A stretch of 64,000 nucleotides of DNA from Paenibacillus sp. PCH8 (GCF_002968835.1 NZ_PKQK01000001.1:1674001-1738000), one strand, 5' to 3'; positions 1 through 10,318 are shown, counted from the first letter of the stretch. Notes: a model not told the origin generated them from the letters alone. Program-made: numbers and translations.

Positions 1-747
1 GGTTTGATCTCTTCCTTTGGCGTTGCCTTCTCCGGGCACTTCCAGGCGCAATATCTGGTGGAGACACAGCCGATGAAGATGGCAGCCAGTGAAGGCACGT
101 GGACAACGACCGAAGATCCTGCGCCATGGACGGTAATTGCCTCCATTGATCCGGACAAACAGGAAAACTCCGGTGAGCTCAAGATCCCCGGATTGCTCAG
201 TTACTTGTCCTACAGCAAGTTCTCGGGCAGTGTCAAAGGCATGAAGGAACTGCAAGCCGAGTATGAGCAGACGTATGGGCCAGGGAATTACATCCCGCCG
301 GTACGGACGACCTTCTGGAGCTTCCGCATCATGATTGCTGCGGGTGGTCTGATGATTGCACTTGCACTGTACGGTACATTCCTGGCGATGCGCAAGAAGC
401 TGGAGGTCGCCGGGAAGTGGTTCATGCGTCTGATGGTGTTCGCCATCTCCCTGCCGTTTATCGCCAATACTTCAGGTTGGATTATGACCGAGGTCGGAAG
501 GCAGCCTTGGACGGTATTTGGATATATGACGACCGAAGCCGGAGTCTCACCGAATGTATCCGCAGGCATGATCTTGTTCTCCACCATAGCGTTCACAGCC
601 GCATATACCGTTCTGGGTATCGTGATGGTGTATCTGTTCGTGCGTGAGATCAAGGCAGGGCCATATGCAGTAGATAAGCCGGAAGATCACGATGAATCGG
701 CCGATCCGTTCGGCATGGATGGAGGTTATTCCGTTGTCACTAAGTGA
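1..747 (+). CDS. cydA: Cytochrome bd ubiquinol oxidase subunit I, C-terminal part
   Basis: This is the 3' part of the gene; the start lies outside the window and the frame is open from base 1 to a TGA at 745-747. Subunit I binds the haems and the quinol of the bd-type terminal oxidase in the cytoplasmic membrane. The visible part carries the GRQPW motif followed by TVFGYMTTEAGVS, typical of the CydA C-terminal half, and about three membrane segments. The next gene, cydB, starts inside its last codons (overlap of about 14 bases), so the two are translationally coupled. cydD and cydC follow in the same direction, the usual Bacillus-type cydABCD set. The family assignment is firm. Confidence 0.96.
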   Translation, partial: GLISSFGVAFSGHFQAQYLVETQPMKMAASEGTWTTTEDPAPWTVIASIDPDKQENSGELKIPGLLSYLSYSKFSGSVKGMKELQAEYEQTYGPGNYIPPVRTTFWSFRIMIAAGGLMIALALYGTFLAMRKKLEVAGKWFMRLMVFAISLPFIANTSGWIMTEVGRQPWTVFGYMTTEAGVSPNVSAGMILFSTIAFTAAYTVLGIVMVYLFVREIKAGPYAVDKPEDHDESADPFGMDGGYSVVTK

Positions 748-1746
748 GTTGTGGTTTGTGCTGATCGCCGTTTTATTTGTTGGATTTTTCTTCCTCGAAG
801 GTTTTGATTTTGGTGTGGGCATGTCCACTGGGATTATTGCCAAAACAGATCGTGAACGCCGGACGCTGATCAATTCAATTGGTCCGTTCTGGGACGGTAA
901 CGAGGTGTGGCTGATTACGGCAGGCGGCGCGATGTTTGCTGCCTTCCCGCATTGGTATGCCACGATGTTCAGCGGTTTTTACCTGCCGCTTGTCGTCGTG
1001 CTGCTCGCCTTGATTGGTCGCGGGGTTGCCTTTGAATTCCGCAGTAAAATGAAACAACAGCGCTGGCGCAAAACATGGGATATCATCATTGTGGTATCCA
1101 GCGCACTTTTGCCGTTCCTGTTCGGCGTAGTCTTTGCCACGTTCATGAAGGGGCTGCCCATCGATGGGCAGATGCAGATGCGAGCAGGATTCCTCGATAT
1201 CGTCAATCCGTATACCGTAATCGGCGGTCTGAGCGTCACCCTGCTATGTCTCGTTCACGGGCTGCTGTTTGCTTCACTGCGGACGGTGGGCGATCTCAGA
1301 GAACGTGCATTGATTACAGCCCAAAAACTGATGCTACCGCTGGCTGCAATTCTCGCCGTGTACGCCATCATGACCTATTTTATGACCGATGTGTTCACCG
1401 TTCGCGGTTGGGCACTGTGGATTATGGTTGTACTCGGGGAGTATCGCTGGCACTCGCAGCCTACTTCGTTCGTCAGAAGCGTGAAGGCTGGGCCTTCGGC
1501 ATGACAGGGGCAGTTATTGCGATTGCCTTTGCCTCGGTATTTATCGGCTTGTTCCCAAGGGTTATGGTAAGTTCGTTTGGTTCGGCATTTGATCTGACTG
1601 TGTACAATGCCGCTTCCGGTGCATATTCATTGAAAGTGATGACCATCGTAGCTTGTACACTGCTGCCATTCGTGCTTGGTTATCAGTTCTGGAGTTATTA
1701 TATTTTCCGCAAACGTCTGAACGAGCACCACCACCTGGAGTACTGA
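734..1746 (+). pseudogene. cydB: Cytochrome bd ubiquinol oxidase subunit II (cydB), frame broken by one missing G
   Basis: CydB is the partner subunit of CydA in the bd oxidase. The N-terminus LWFVLIAVLFVGFFFLEGFD is typical of the family. A TTG at 734 is the likely start: GGAGG at 721-725 lies 8 bases upstream, and the in-frame ATG at 719 has no such site. The first frame runs into foreign sequence after WIMVVLG, and the family sequence resumes in another frame as VSLALAAYFVRQKREGWAFG, ending at a TGA at 1744-1746. Adding one G to the G4 run at 1436-1439 rejoins the frames into a protein of about 336 residues, a normal CydB length. Either a real frameshift or a base-calling error; the latter is favoured because five other breaks in the window are of the same kind. 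Confidence 0.9.
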
Positions 1747-1747
1747 T

Positions 1748-3532
1748 ATGGGACGGGGGCTGCTGAAGCTGCCGGGCATCCGGCCGGTACTGGCGCTGGC
1801 ATCAGCGCTGGTGCTACTCCAGGCGATGACGATCATTATGCAGGCCAAATGGCTGGCACAGGCCATCACGGCATTGTTTGAAGGTTCATCCATAACGGAG
1901 CAGTACCCTGTGCTGCTGCTGTTCCTGGCTGCTTTTGCCGCCCGCTACGCCATATCCTTCTGGTTGCAACTCCTGACTTCACGGTACGCGGAGAGAACAG
2001 GAACCGATCTGCGCAGACAGATGGTGCAGCAGTGGTTCAGGCTCGGGCCGCGGTATGCCAAAACGGAGGGTACAGGCCATCTGGTTACGCTTGCGCGTGA
2101 AGGGATAGCCCAATACAAGACGTATCTGGAACTGTTTATTCCACGTATGCTCGGCATGGGATTTACACCCGTGGTCATTCTGCTGTATGTGTTCAAGCTG
2201 GATCTCATGTCAGGGATTATTATGATGTTGACTCTCCCGATCCTGATTGTGTTCATGATTCTGATCGGCCTCGCGGCGCAGCGTAAGATAGACGGCCAAT
2301 TCAGGTCCTACAAAGCGCTCGCTAACCATTTTGTCGATACACTTCGTGGCCTGGAGACGCTGAGGACATTGGGACAGAGCAAATCCCACGAAGGCACGAT
2401 GATGCGGGTAAGCCAGCGGTACAGGAGAGCTACGATGTCTACCTTGCGCATGGCTTTCCTTTCTTCGTTTGCGCTCGATTTCTTCACGATGTTGTCTGTT
2501 GCGTCAGTCGCCGTTGGTCTGGGATTGCGACTAACGGAAGGACATATGCTGCTTGGTCCCGCGTTGACTGTACTTATCCTGGCACCGGAATATTTCTTGC
2601 CAGTGCGTATGCTGGGGGCCGATTACCATGCGACATTGGACGGCAAGGAGGCTGGAGCGGCCATCAACCAGGTAATTGAACGGGGCAGGGTCGCTGAACA
2701 GCAACAGAAGGAAGCTAATGCAAGTGTTGTTGCGCATGCGGGCACGGCAGCGGGGGGTCTTGATCCTTCCTCTTCCTCGGTCTTTTCCTGGAATGAGCGC
2801 AGCCGAATTGCACTAACAGATATACAGGTGCGGCATGAAGACGATGGTCCTTATTCATTAAGGGATGTTACGTTTCAGATGTCGGGTCTGGGCAAAGTCG
2901 GGATTATTGGCGCCAGTGGTGCAGGCAAGTCTACGCTGATGGATGTACTGGCAGGCTTTCAGATACCAACTTCAGGTCAGGTGTTAGCTAACGGGCAGCC
3001 GCTTACACCGAATATGCTGGAAACCTGGCGAAGACAGACGGCAGCGATCCCGCAGCATCCGTATATCTTCAGTGGAAGTCTGGCGGATAACGTTCGTTTC
3101 TACATGCCGGAGGCTTCGGATACAGAAGTAGCTGATGCCATCAAAGCTGCGGGATTGACCAAGCTGTTGTCTTCCTTATCCAGTGGGTTGCATGAGCGTA
3201 TTGGGGCTGGCGGCAGACAGCTCAGTGGTGGACAGGAGCAACGGGTGGCACTGGCCAGAGCTTTGCTTAGTAAACGGAACATTCTGTTGCTTGATGAACC
3301 GACAGCACATCTGGATGTGGAGACGGAGTATGAGCTGAAACAGACGATGCTTCCTTTGTTTAAAGGCAAGCTTGTATTTTTGGCTACCCACCGACTGCAC
3401 TGGATGCCACATATGGACCGGATTATCGTCATGGATGGCGGTACAGTAGCAGAGACCGGAACACATCAGGAGTTGCTCGCTCGGCAAGGTGTATATTATC
3501 AGATGATTCAGGCGCAGATGGAGGCGATATAA
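1748..3532 (+). CDS. cydD: Thiol reductant ABC exporter subunit CydD
   Basis: Half of the CydDC heterodimeric ABC exporter, which moves glutathione or cysteine across the membrane and is needed for assembly of the bd oxidase. The 594-residue protein has an N-terminal six-helix membrane domain (about residues 15-300) and a C-terminal ATPase domain: Walker A GASGAGKST at about 388-396, Q-loop IPQHPYIFSGS, signature LSGGQEQRVALARAL, Walker B ILLLDEPTAHLD and switch ATHRL. The start ATG lies one base after the cydB stop, with GGAG 7 bases upstream. cydC follows after one base. The frame is intact, unlike its two neighbours. Confidence 0.95.
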   Translation: MGRGLLKLPGIRPVLALASALVLLQAMTIIMQAKWLAQAITALFEGSSITEQYPVLLLFLAAFAARYAISFWLQLLTSRYAERTGTDLRRQMVQQWFRLGPRYAKTEGTGHLVTLAREGIAQYKTYLELFIPRMLGMGFTPVVILLYVFKLDLMSGIIMMLTLPILIVFMILIGLAAQRKIDGQFRSYKALANHFVDTLRGLETLRTLGQSKSHEGTMMRVSQRYRRATMSTLRMAFLSSFALDFFTMLSVASVAVGLGLRLTEGHMLLGPALTVLILAPEYFLPVRMLGADYHATLDGKEAGAAINQVIERGRVAEQQQKEANASVVAHAGTAAGGLDPSSSSVFSWNERSRIALTDIQVRHEDDGPYSLRDVTFQMSGLGKVGIIGASGAGKSTLMDVLAGFQIPTSGQVLANGQPLTPNMLETWRRQTAAIPQHPYIFSGSLADNVRFYMPEASDTEVADAIKAAGLTKLLSSLSSGLHERIGAGGRQLSGGQEQRVALARALLSKRNILLLDEPTAHLDVETEYELKQTMLPLFKGKLVFLATHRLHWMPHMDRIIVMDGGTVAETGTHQELLARQGVYYQMIQAQMEAI

Positions 3533-3533
3533 G

Positions 3534-5469
3534 ATGAGATCCGGACAAGAACATATGGAGACTGCACGTAACGGGAGCAAAAAGGACAGCTGGATTGCTC
3601 CATATGTGGCACAGTACCGCTGGAGATTCATCGTTGTTATTGCACTGGGCACTTGTACTGCTCTATGTGCGGTGCTGTTGCTCTTCACCTCCGGATATCT
3701 GATCTCCAAGTCTGCGTTGCGTCCTGAGAATATTCTGATGGTATACGTGCCCATAGTGGGTGTACGTGCATTCGGGATTTTCCGCGCTGTATTCCGATAT
3801 ATTGAACGTTTGGCAGGACATGATGCAGTGCTTCGTGTACTTGCTGATCAACGGGTGAAGCTGTATCGGATTCTGGAGCCACAAGCCCTGTTCCTGCGTT
3901 CTCGCATGCAGACCGGAGATGTACTGGGGCACTTGCTGATGATGTGGAGCGTCTGCAAGATATTTACCTGCGTACCGTTTTTCCAGCCGTTACCGCGCTT
4001 GTAATGTACGGTGCGGCTGTGATCGCCTTTGGCCGTGTTGATCTGGGATTTGCGCTGTGGATGAGCTTGTACCTGTTATTTCTGGTTGTTGCATTGCCGG
4101 CGATCTCTCTGAAAGTGACCTGGAAATGGCATGTGCGGCTGAAGAAGGAAAACAGCAAGCTGTATACCCGTCTGACCGACGGTGTACTTGGACTGGGAGA
4201 CTGGATCGCAAGTGGACGAGCTGCAGAATTCGTTCAGCAGCATGAAGAGGCGGAAGAACAGGTCGACGCAGTTCGTCGCAAGTTACGGCGCTGGACACGC
4301 TGGCGTGATCTGGCGGCCCAATGTGTCATTGGATGGTTGGTGATATCGGTTACGTTATGGGCCGGAAATGCGGCTTCGATCGGACAGTTGCCTGCGGTCA
4401 TGATTGCCGCTTTTGTCCTTGTGCTGTTTCCACTCACGGAAACGCTCCTGCCTGTAGGGGATGCGGTGGAGCATCTTCCGCAGTACCGGGAATCACTGGA
4501 CCGGTTGAAACAACTGGAAGGGAAAGAGCAGGCGCTGGAGCAGAACGGAATAGGAACTAGCCAAGGAACGGAGAAATGGATCTCTGGTGCAAAAGAAGGC
4601 ATGACACCTGCTGGACAGCAGTCAGCTTCGGTGCAAACTGCGACACATGTACCGGACAGACGAATTCGCCTCCGTATTCCGCCCAAATTAAGAGCAGACA
4701 TTGCAATCGAGCATGTGTTTTACCGTTATGCACCAGACGATGCGTATGCCGTGCAGGATGTATTTCTTCACCTGCCTCAAGGTAAACGATTAGCTATTCT
4801 TGGACGAAGCGGTGGCGGCAAATCGACCTTGTTGAAGCTGATCCAGGGGCATTGCTTCCGTCTGCGGGAAAAGTTCTAATCAATGATCTGCCTGTGCACA
4901 GCCTTGGTGAAAGTGTTCCGGATGTCATCGCCGTACTGAATCAAAGCCCGCATCTGTTCGACACAACGGTTGCGAACAATCTGCGGATTGGTCGCCCACA
5001 GGCCACGGATGATGAGATACGGCAGGTAGCTGCGCAAGTGGGCTTATCCGGGCTCATTGAATCCTTACCGCAGGGCTATAATACACCGATGCTGGAGACG
5101 GGTCTGCGTTTCTCCGGTGGGGAAAGGCAACGAATTGCGCTGGCCCGGGTACTGCTGCGGGAGACACCTGTTGTTATTTTCGATGAACCAACGGTAGGGC
5201 TTGACCCGGTGACGGAGCGCGAACTGATGCGTACCATTCTGGACAGCCTGCAGGGCAAAACCTTGATCTGGGTCACCCATCACCTGATTGGTGCGGAACA
5301 GATGGACGAACTTATTTTTATGGAAAATGGACAGATCGCCATGCAGGGTTCTCATGAACAACTGCTGGCTGGAGAAGAGCGATACCGCCGTCTTATTGAA
5401 CTGGATCGGCCGGGATGGACGGACTTGCATCCAGCGGAGTTTAAGCTGTCTCCTACCGCTTCCAGATAG
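3534..5469 (+). pseudogene. cydC: Thiol reductant ABC exporter subunit CydC, frame broken at two G runs
   Basis: Second half of the CydDC exporter. It starts at ATG 3534, one base after cydD, with GGAGG at about 3520. Three consecutive reading frames each carry a piece: membrane domain to 3.93 kb, the rest of the membrane domain and Walker A GRSGGGKST to 4.85 kb, then the Q-loop (NQSPHLF), signature FSGGERQRIALAR, Walker B VVIFDEPT and THH switch up to a TAG at 5469. One extra G in the run at 3926-3929 gives GDVLGALADDVERLQ, and one extra G at 4846-4849 gives IQGALLPSAGK, both normal CydC sequence. Repaired length is about 645 residues. Two single-base losses in one gene with perfect sequence on both sides suggest sequencing error rather than decay. 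Confidence 0.9.
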
Positions 5470-5540
5470 AAGGTAAGCAGATAGCATCTAGCTTCTGGTA
5501 TATCCATATTTCTGAGAGGTACAGATTCTCTCTGAACGCG

Positions 5541-5576
5541 AAACGAGCCATGGAGTGATTCCAAGGCTCGTTTTTG
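5541..5576 (+). terminator. Intrinsic terminator after cydC
   Basis: A 9-bp perfect stem, AAACGAGCC (5541-5549) with GGCTCGTTT (5565-5573), continues inward after an A-A mismatch as TGGA/TCCA and is followed by a T run. It closes the cyd operon. Confidence 0.85.
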
Positions 5577-5629
5577 TCATGTTCACAGCGGGTATACGTA
5601 TTGTTGTTGCTAACTCTCGTCAAGTTTGT

Positions 5630-6661
5630 TCAGATCCCGTGGCCCGGGAGCATTGCTGTTCCACAGGATTGACGCAGAACCAGTTCTGGTTCGACTTTAA
5701 TGCAACGATTATCCATTTGTTTATTCATTAGATCGAACAGAATCATGGCGGCAAGACGTCCGATTTTGTCCGTATCCTGTTTGACGGTTGTTAGCGGCGG
5801 ATCGGTATAACGGCAGGCTTCGATATCGTCACAACCCGCTACGGCAATATCCTCCGGAATGCGCAAACCCGCTTCCTTAAAGGCGCGAATAGCTCCGAAT
5901 GCAAGCAGATCCGTGGCTGCAAATACCGCGCGTGGCAGGACGGCACAGGTGAGCATTTGCTTGGCGGCTTCGTATCCGTCCGTCGCGGCATAATCTTTGC
6001 TGTATACCACCCAGTCGGGATTCTCCTCAAGACTAAACTGCTTTAGGGAACGTTTGAATGCCTTCTCCCTCTGTTGCATCACGAGAGAAGTTCGCCCCAG
6101 CCCGATAAACCCCATTTCCCGGTAACCGTTCATATAGAATTGCTCTACAACTTTGGTTGAAATCTTCTCATTATCCGACATGATGTAACAAGAGCTCTGT
6201 CCAGTCAGCTCGATATCAATTCCGATACACGGAGTGGGGCTTGCATCAAGGTCGGATACGCTGCTCTCCACTTCATCCCCCGCAATAATAATGCAGCCAT
6301 CTACTTGAAAATATTTGGATCGCGCCAAGTAGTCTTCGCCCTGATCCAGAAACTTCTCATTCGAGAAGAAGAGTAAATCATATCCGAGCAAGCCAATTTG
6401 TTTCTTAAAAGCATTGATAACCTGTACGAAGAAAGGGTGACTGAAATCTACGTTCAGCTTCCCTGCAAAAACGACGCCAACGAGGTTGGATTTTTTGGTC
6501 GCGAGCGTTTTGGCTGAAGAAGAAGGACGATAGCCGGTCTCCTCCATAATCTTAATCACTCGTTGGCGAGTCTCCTCACCGATATCTGGATAGTTGTTGA
6601 TGATCTTGGACACCGTTGCAACAGACACGCCGGCTAAACTGGCTATCGTTTTGATATTCAT
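5630..6661 (-). CDS. LacI family transcriptional regulator
   Basis: A 343-residue LacI/GalR-type repressor. The N-terminal helix-turn-helix (IKTIASLAGVSVATVSKIIN, about residues 2-21) and hinge are followed by a periplasmic-binding-protein-like sensor domain. The start is taken as the second ATG (6659-6661): AGGG lies 6 bases upstream of it but directly abuts the first ATG at 6667. It is divergent from a sugar ABC importer (7063-10248) whose promoter carries a perfect palindrome, so it very probably represses that operon in response to the imported sugar. The effector cannot be read from the sequence. Confidence 0.93.
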   Translation of the reverse strand: MNIKTIASLAGVSVATVSKIINNYPDIGEETRQRVIKIMEETGYRPSSSAKTLATKKSNLVGVVFAGKLNVDFSHPFFVQVINAFKKQIGLLGYDLLFFSNEKFLDQGEDYLARSKYFQVDGCIIIAGDEVESSVSDLDASPTPCIGIDIELTGQSSCYIMSDNEKISTKVVEQFYMNGYREMGFIGLGRTSLVMQQREKAFKRSLKQFSLEENPDWVVYSKDYAATDGYEAAKQMLTCAVLPRAVFAATDLLAFGAIRAFKEAGLRIPEDIAVAGCDDIEACRYTDPPLTTVKQDTDKIGRLAAMILFDLMNKQMDNRCIKVEPELVLRQSCGTAMLPGHGI

Positions 6662-6676
6662 AAACATCCCTCGACT

Positions 6677-6692
6677 TCTAAACCGATTTCGT
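6677..6692. promoter_or_regulatory. Possible weak second LacI operator upstream of the lacI-type gene
   Basis: The 16-mer here matches 11 of 16 positions of the perfect operator at 7015-7030, with the TTTCGT half-site intact. Its place just upstream of the repressor start would suit autoregulation. Inference from similarity only. Confidence 0.4.
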
Positions 6693-6972
6693 AAACTGTT
6701 GCTATACCGTTCTCTTAGCTTTTAAGAAATATTTTATGTCACTACGGACGGAGAGTCAACAGCAGAAGGATGTTTCAAACTTAAAATAACAGCTATACAT
6801 AGATTTTAGTTGGTTAGAGATATATATCACGAGAATTCTATTGGAGTTTAGCACATTAACTTGATAAGTATAGAACATTTAGGGTGTTTTGAAAGGGAAA
6901 AAATTATAGATACTGTAATTCCTTATACCAAGCGGATTGAGGTGTAGAAATTATAGGAAAATAAATAAACTA

Positions 6973-7001
6973 TTTACAAAATAACGAGGTGGAGTCATAA
7001 T
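6973..7001 (+). promoter_or_regulatory. Promoter of the sugar importer operon
   Basis: TTTACA (6973-6978) and CATAAT (6996-7001) each match the sigma-A consensus at 5 of 6 positions and are 17 bases apart. Transcription would start near 7008, so the operator at 7015-7030 lies just downstream. The rest of the 6668-7062 intergenic region is AT-rich, with nothing else recognised. Confidence 0.7.
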
Positions 7002-7014
7002 GAGGTGGTGAATA

Positions 7015-7030
7015 ACGAAACTAGTTTCGT
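7015..7030. promoter_or_regulatory. Perfect palindromic operator, probably for the adjacent LacI regulator
   Basis: ACGAAACT-AGTTTCGT is a perfect 16-bp palindrome of the LacI/GalR type. It lies at about +8 to +23 of the predicted transcript, a position where a bound repressor would block transcription. Confidence 0.75.
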
Positions 7031-7062
7031 AAATTAATTCCAAATGGTTGGGGGTAAACGAT

Positions 7063-8406
7063 ATGAAGAAAAAGATATTATCCATTTCACTTGTAACCGC
7101 TTTACTATTTTTACTTGCAGCTTGTGGCAGTAGCTCTACCGAATCAGAAGGAAGCCAGACTGCAGATGGCAGCAAAAAAGTGACTTTGAAGATCATTCAC
7201 TGGCAGCAGGAGAATATTAACAACTACATCAAAGAGTTCAATAAGAAATTTGAAGAAAAATATCCGGACGTTAAGGTGGAATATACAACAGTTCCGGCAG
7301 ACGCAACTTACGATCAGTTGATGCAAACACGGATGAACGCTGGTAACAACGGAGATGTGGATATCATTCCGCTCAAGTCAAGCTTTGTAGGCGCTCCGCA
7401 GGAATGGTCCAAGGGTGCTGCTGATCCGATGTGGAAACAGTGGATTGAAGCAGGGCTGATCAGTGATCTGTCTGATCAATCATTTATCAAAAACTACAAT
7501 GATGTGGATGTACAGAATGCCATGACGTACAACGACAAGGTGTACGGTGTAAACATGGGCAAGGTGGCTTTCACAGGATTGTTCTACAATAAGGATCTCT
7601 TTGCAAAATATAATCTGGAAATACCTTCAACCTGGGATGAATTGCAAAATGTCATCCAGGTGTTTAAAGACAATGGAGTAGAAGCACTTGGTTTCGCCGG
7701 TAAGGATGTATGGCCAATAGGCCTTGCAGTACAAGGCCTTCAGGCTTCTATTCATGATGATCAGCTTGGTTATATCAAAGGTCTGTGGACTGGCGAAACG
7801 AAGCTGACTGATCCGGTGCAAATTGAAGTCTTGCAAAAATCTCAGGTTTTGATGAACAGTGCAATGTCTGGCTTCATGGGCATTGACTACGGAACATTAC
7901 CAAGTTTGTTCGCCACAGGCAAGGTGGCTATGATTGCTGACGGCACTTGGGATGCAACGACGATTCAAACGGCCAACCCTGATCTGAAGTTCGGGTATTT
8001 CCCCATTCCGGGTAGCAATGATGCTGCCAAGAACCAAAATCTGGCTGGTAAATACGATATGACCTGGATGGTGGTGGATAAATCACCGAACAAGGATTAC
8101 GCAATGAAATGGCTTGAAATGTTGTCGGAGAAAGAGAACTACACGGACTTTGTGAATGCAGCCGGCTTCCTGCCAACACAGCCTGATGTGGAAATGACGA
8201 GTGAGTTTATCAAAGGCATTCAGCCATACCTGGAAGACTTCAAGCTTTCCTGGGATCAGTTGTTCATTAACCGTCAGAATGTAGGACAGTACATTGCTGA
8301 GGCCAGCGTTCACGCGGAGATGCTCAAGCCTGCCGGACCGATTGCAACACCGGAAGAGCTTGCGAGCAAGTCACAAGCGGACTGGGACGCTGCTGCTCCG
8401 AAGTAA
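7063..8406 (+). CDS. Sugar ABC transporter substrate-binding lipoprotein
   Basis: Extracellular solute-binding protein of the CUT1 (UgpB/MalE-like) carbohydrate importers, 447 residues. It begins with a lipoprotein signal peptide whose lipobox is LAAC (Cys21), followed by a Ser/Glu-rich linker. The start is ATG 7063, preceded by a GGGGG-containing site; the TTG at 7048 would add five residues without a binding site. It leads an operon with two permeases. No ATPase gene is present, so the importer must use a shared MsmX/UgpC-type ATPase encoded elsewhere. The sugar is not identifiable; LacI control suggests an inducible oligosaccharide or sugar system. Confidence 0.93.
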   Translation: MKKKILSISLVTALLFLLAACGSSSTESEGSQTADGSKKVTLKIIHWQQENINNYIKEFNKKFEEKYPDVKVEYTTVPADATYDQLMQTRMNAGNNGDVDIIPLKSSFVGAPQEWSKGAADPMWKQWIEAGLISDLSDQSFIKNYNDVDVQNAMTYNDKVYGVNMGKVAFTGLFYNKDLFAKYNLEIPSTWDELQNVIQVFKDNGVEALGFAGKDVWPIGLAVQGLQASIHDDQLGYIKGLWTGETKLTDPVQIEVLQKSQVLMNSAMSGFMGIDYGTLPSLFATGKVAMIADGTWDATTIQTANPDLKFGYFPIPGSNDAAKNQNLAGKYDMTWMVVDKSPNKDYAMKWLEMLSEKENYTDFVNAAGFLPTQPDVEMTSEFIKGIQPYLEDFKLSWDQLFINRQNVGQYIAEASVHAEMLKPAGPIATPEELASKSQADWDAAAPK

Positions 8407-8440
8407 ATTAACGTTCATGGCACTAAATGTGCCGCAAGCG

Positions 8441-8493
8441 CCGGAATAGCGCTCGGGTCAGAGCCTTCAGGCCCGACCAGGCGGTTATTCCGG
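8441..8493 (+). terminator. Stem-loop between binding-protein and permease genes (attenuator-like)
   Basis: CCGGAATA (8441-8448) pairs with TATTCCGG (8486-8493), with inner pairing TCGGG/CCCGA, followed by TTTTCCTTT. Such partial terminators after the binding-protein gene typically protect its mRNA and reduce permease expression. Confidence 0.65.
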
Positions 8494-8536
8494 TTTTCCT
8501 TTGTCTTAGTGTTACCCCATGAAAGGTGTGAGGACG

Positions 8537-9430
8537 ATGTATCCGTTTGGCAAAGGTAAGGCACGGCTGATTCCTTATCTGTTTTTGAGCATTCCATTGC
8601 TGCTTTATGTCGTGTTTGGCTTCGGCCCATCACTCGTAACGGTACTGTTTTCGTTTACGGATGCTACTGGCGTTCGGGGCCAGGAATGGAGCTTTGTCGG
8701 CTTCGAAAATTATAAAACCTTTTTTGGTGCATCCAATGCGGGAGATCGAATGGATGCGATTGGGCGATCCTTATATTTTGCATTTGCTGTTGTGATCATA
8801 CAAAATGCAGTAGGCTTGTTCATGGCGATCTTGGTCAATAAGAAGCTTAAAGGCGATAAATTGTATCGTGCGGTATTCTTTTTGCCGGTGGTGCTGGGTG
8901 TTACGGTGTCTGGACTCATTTGGCAACTTGTTGCGAATCCGCTGGGTGGACCCGCCCAGTCGCTTCTGAATTTCTTTGGGACCAGTTCCAACTTTTTTGG
9001 CGATTATAATATTGCCTTTGAACTGATTATTTTTGTTCAAATCTGGATGTACATGGGTTACTCCATGACGATTTTTCTTGCAGGTCTGCAATCCATTCCG
9101 AGCGATCTGTATGAGGCAGGTTACATGGATGGTGCTTCGGGGTGGAAAGCATTTATTAACATTACGTTCCCGATGATTGCTCCTGCATTCACGGTCAACA
9201 TGCTGTTGTCCATTATCGGGGCTTTGCAAACCTTTGACATTATCTATGTACTCACAGGTGGTAAGTTCAATACAACGACGCTTGCGTTTGATGTATATGC
9301 TACGGCATTTGGCACCGGGACGGCTGATTACGGTTTGGCTTCCGCCGTTGCGATGATTCAGTTCCTCTTTGTATTTACGATATCCATGGTGGCGCTGTTT
9401 TATCTTCGCCGAAGAGAGGTGGAAGTGTAA
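8537..9430 (+). CDS. Sugar ABC transporter permease (MalF-like)
   Basis: Inner-membrane permease of the CUT1 importer, 297 residues with six predicted membrane helices. The ATPase-docking EAA loop reads EAGYMDGASGWKAFINITFP. ATG 8537 is preferred because AAAGGTG lies 8 bases upstream; ATG 8519 is an alternative that adds six residues. Its stop codon overlaps the start of the second permease by one base (TAATG), so the two are coupled. Confidence 0.93.
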   Translation: MYPFGKGKARLIPYLFLSIPLLLYVVFGFGPSLVTVLFSFTDATGVRGQEWSFVGFENYKTFFGASNAGDRMDAIGRSLYFAFAVVIIQNAVGLFMAILVNKKLKGDKLYRAVFFLPVVLGVTVSGLIWQLVANPLGGPAQSLLNFFGTSSNFFGDYNIAFELIIFVQIWMYMGYSMTIFLAGLQSIPSDLYEAGYMDGASGWKAFINITFPMIAPAFTVNMLLSIIGALQTFDIIYVLTGGKFNTTTLAFDVYATAFGTGTADYGLASAVAMIQFLFVFTISMVALFYLRRREVEV

Positions 9431-10248
9431 TGAAGCAGAGCAACACGTCGAGAATGATCAGCTACGTCATCGTCCTGCTTATGCTTGCGTTGTATATTTT
9501 CCCTCTATTCTATCTGTTCAATGTATCCATGAAGACACAGACGGAGTATTTACTAGATCCTGTCGCACTTACCGAAGGCATTCGGCTAGAGAATTTTGCA
9601 GAAGCATGGAATAAAGGAAACTTCTCTCAGTATATGTGGAACAGTGTGCTCTATACAGGGATGTCCACCCTGCTGACGTTGATTTTATCTGTATTTGCTG
9701 CATTTCCGCTCGCACGCAGATACGTGAAGTTCAGCACACTCATTTATATTTTCTTTCTGATCTCCATGTATCTTCCGAACCCGCTCATTCCGCAGTTTTC
9801 CCTGATCAACAATCTGGGTCTATATAACACCCAAATCGGGTACATTTTATTGAAGACGACAGGTACAGGCATTGCGTTTCTCATGTTTGTAGGTTATATC
9901 AAGTCTATATCGCGTGAACTGGATGAGGCGGCTGCGATGGATGGGTGTGGGTATACACGGTATCTGTTCACCATCCTTGTTCCGTTAATGAAGCCTATAC
10001 TGGCAACAGGCATTATTCTCACGGCGATTGGGGTATGGAACGATATTATTGGACCGACCATCTATCTATCTGATCCGAATTATCAGCCGGTGACCAAGGG
10101 GCTCTTCACCTTCTATGGACAATACATGAATAACTGGCCGTTGTTGGCCTGTGGCATTCTAATCGTTACCTTGCCGCTGGTTGTGCTGTATGTTGCTTTG
10201 CAACGTTTCATTGTTGGAGGCGCTATGGCTGGGGCGGTTAAATCGTAG
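9430..10248 (+). CDS. Sugar ABC transporter permease (MalG-like)
   Basis: Second permease of the importer, 272 residues, six predicted membrane helices, EAA loop EAAAMDGCGYTRYLFTILVP. It starts at the ATG overlapping the stop of the previous permease by one base and is the last gene of the operon; a terminator hairpin follows at 10319-10348. It pairs with the 8537-9430 protein to form the channel through which sugar delivered by the 7063-8406 lipoprotein passes. Confidence 0.94.
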   Translation: MKQSNTSRMISYVIVLLMLALYIFPLFYLFNVSMKTQTEYLLDPVALTEGIRLENFAEAWNKGNFSQYMWNSVLYTGMSTLLTLILSVFAAFPLARRYVKFSTLIYIFFLISMYLPNPLIPQFSLINNLGLYNTQIGYILLKTTGTGIAFLMFVGYIKSISRELDEAAAMDGCGYTRYLFTILVPLMKPILATGIILTAIGVWNDIIGPTIYLSDPNYQPVTKGLFTFYGQYMNNWPLLACGILIVTLPLVVLYVALQRFIVGGAMAGAVKS

Positions 10249-10318
10249 GCTTGAAGCGCGTGAGTTAACAGAATGGAGTCCGAAAAAAGGTATGTGGTTC
10301 AAAAAGAACATCATAAGA

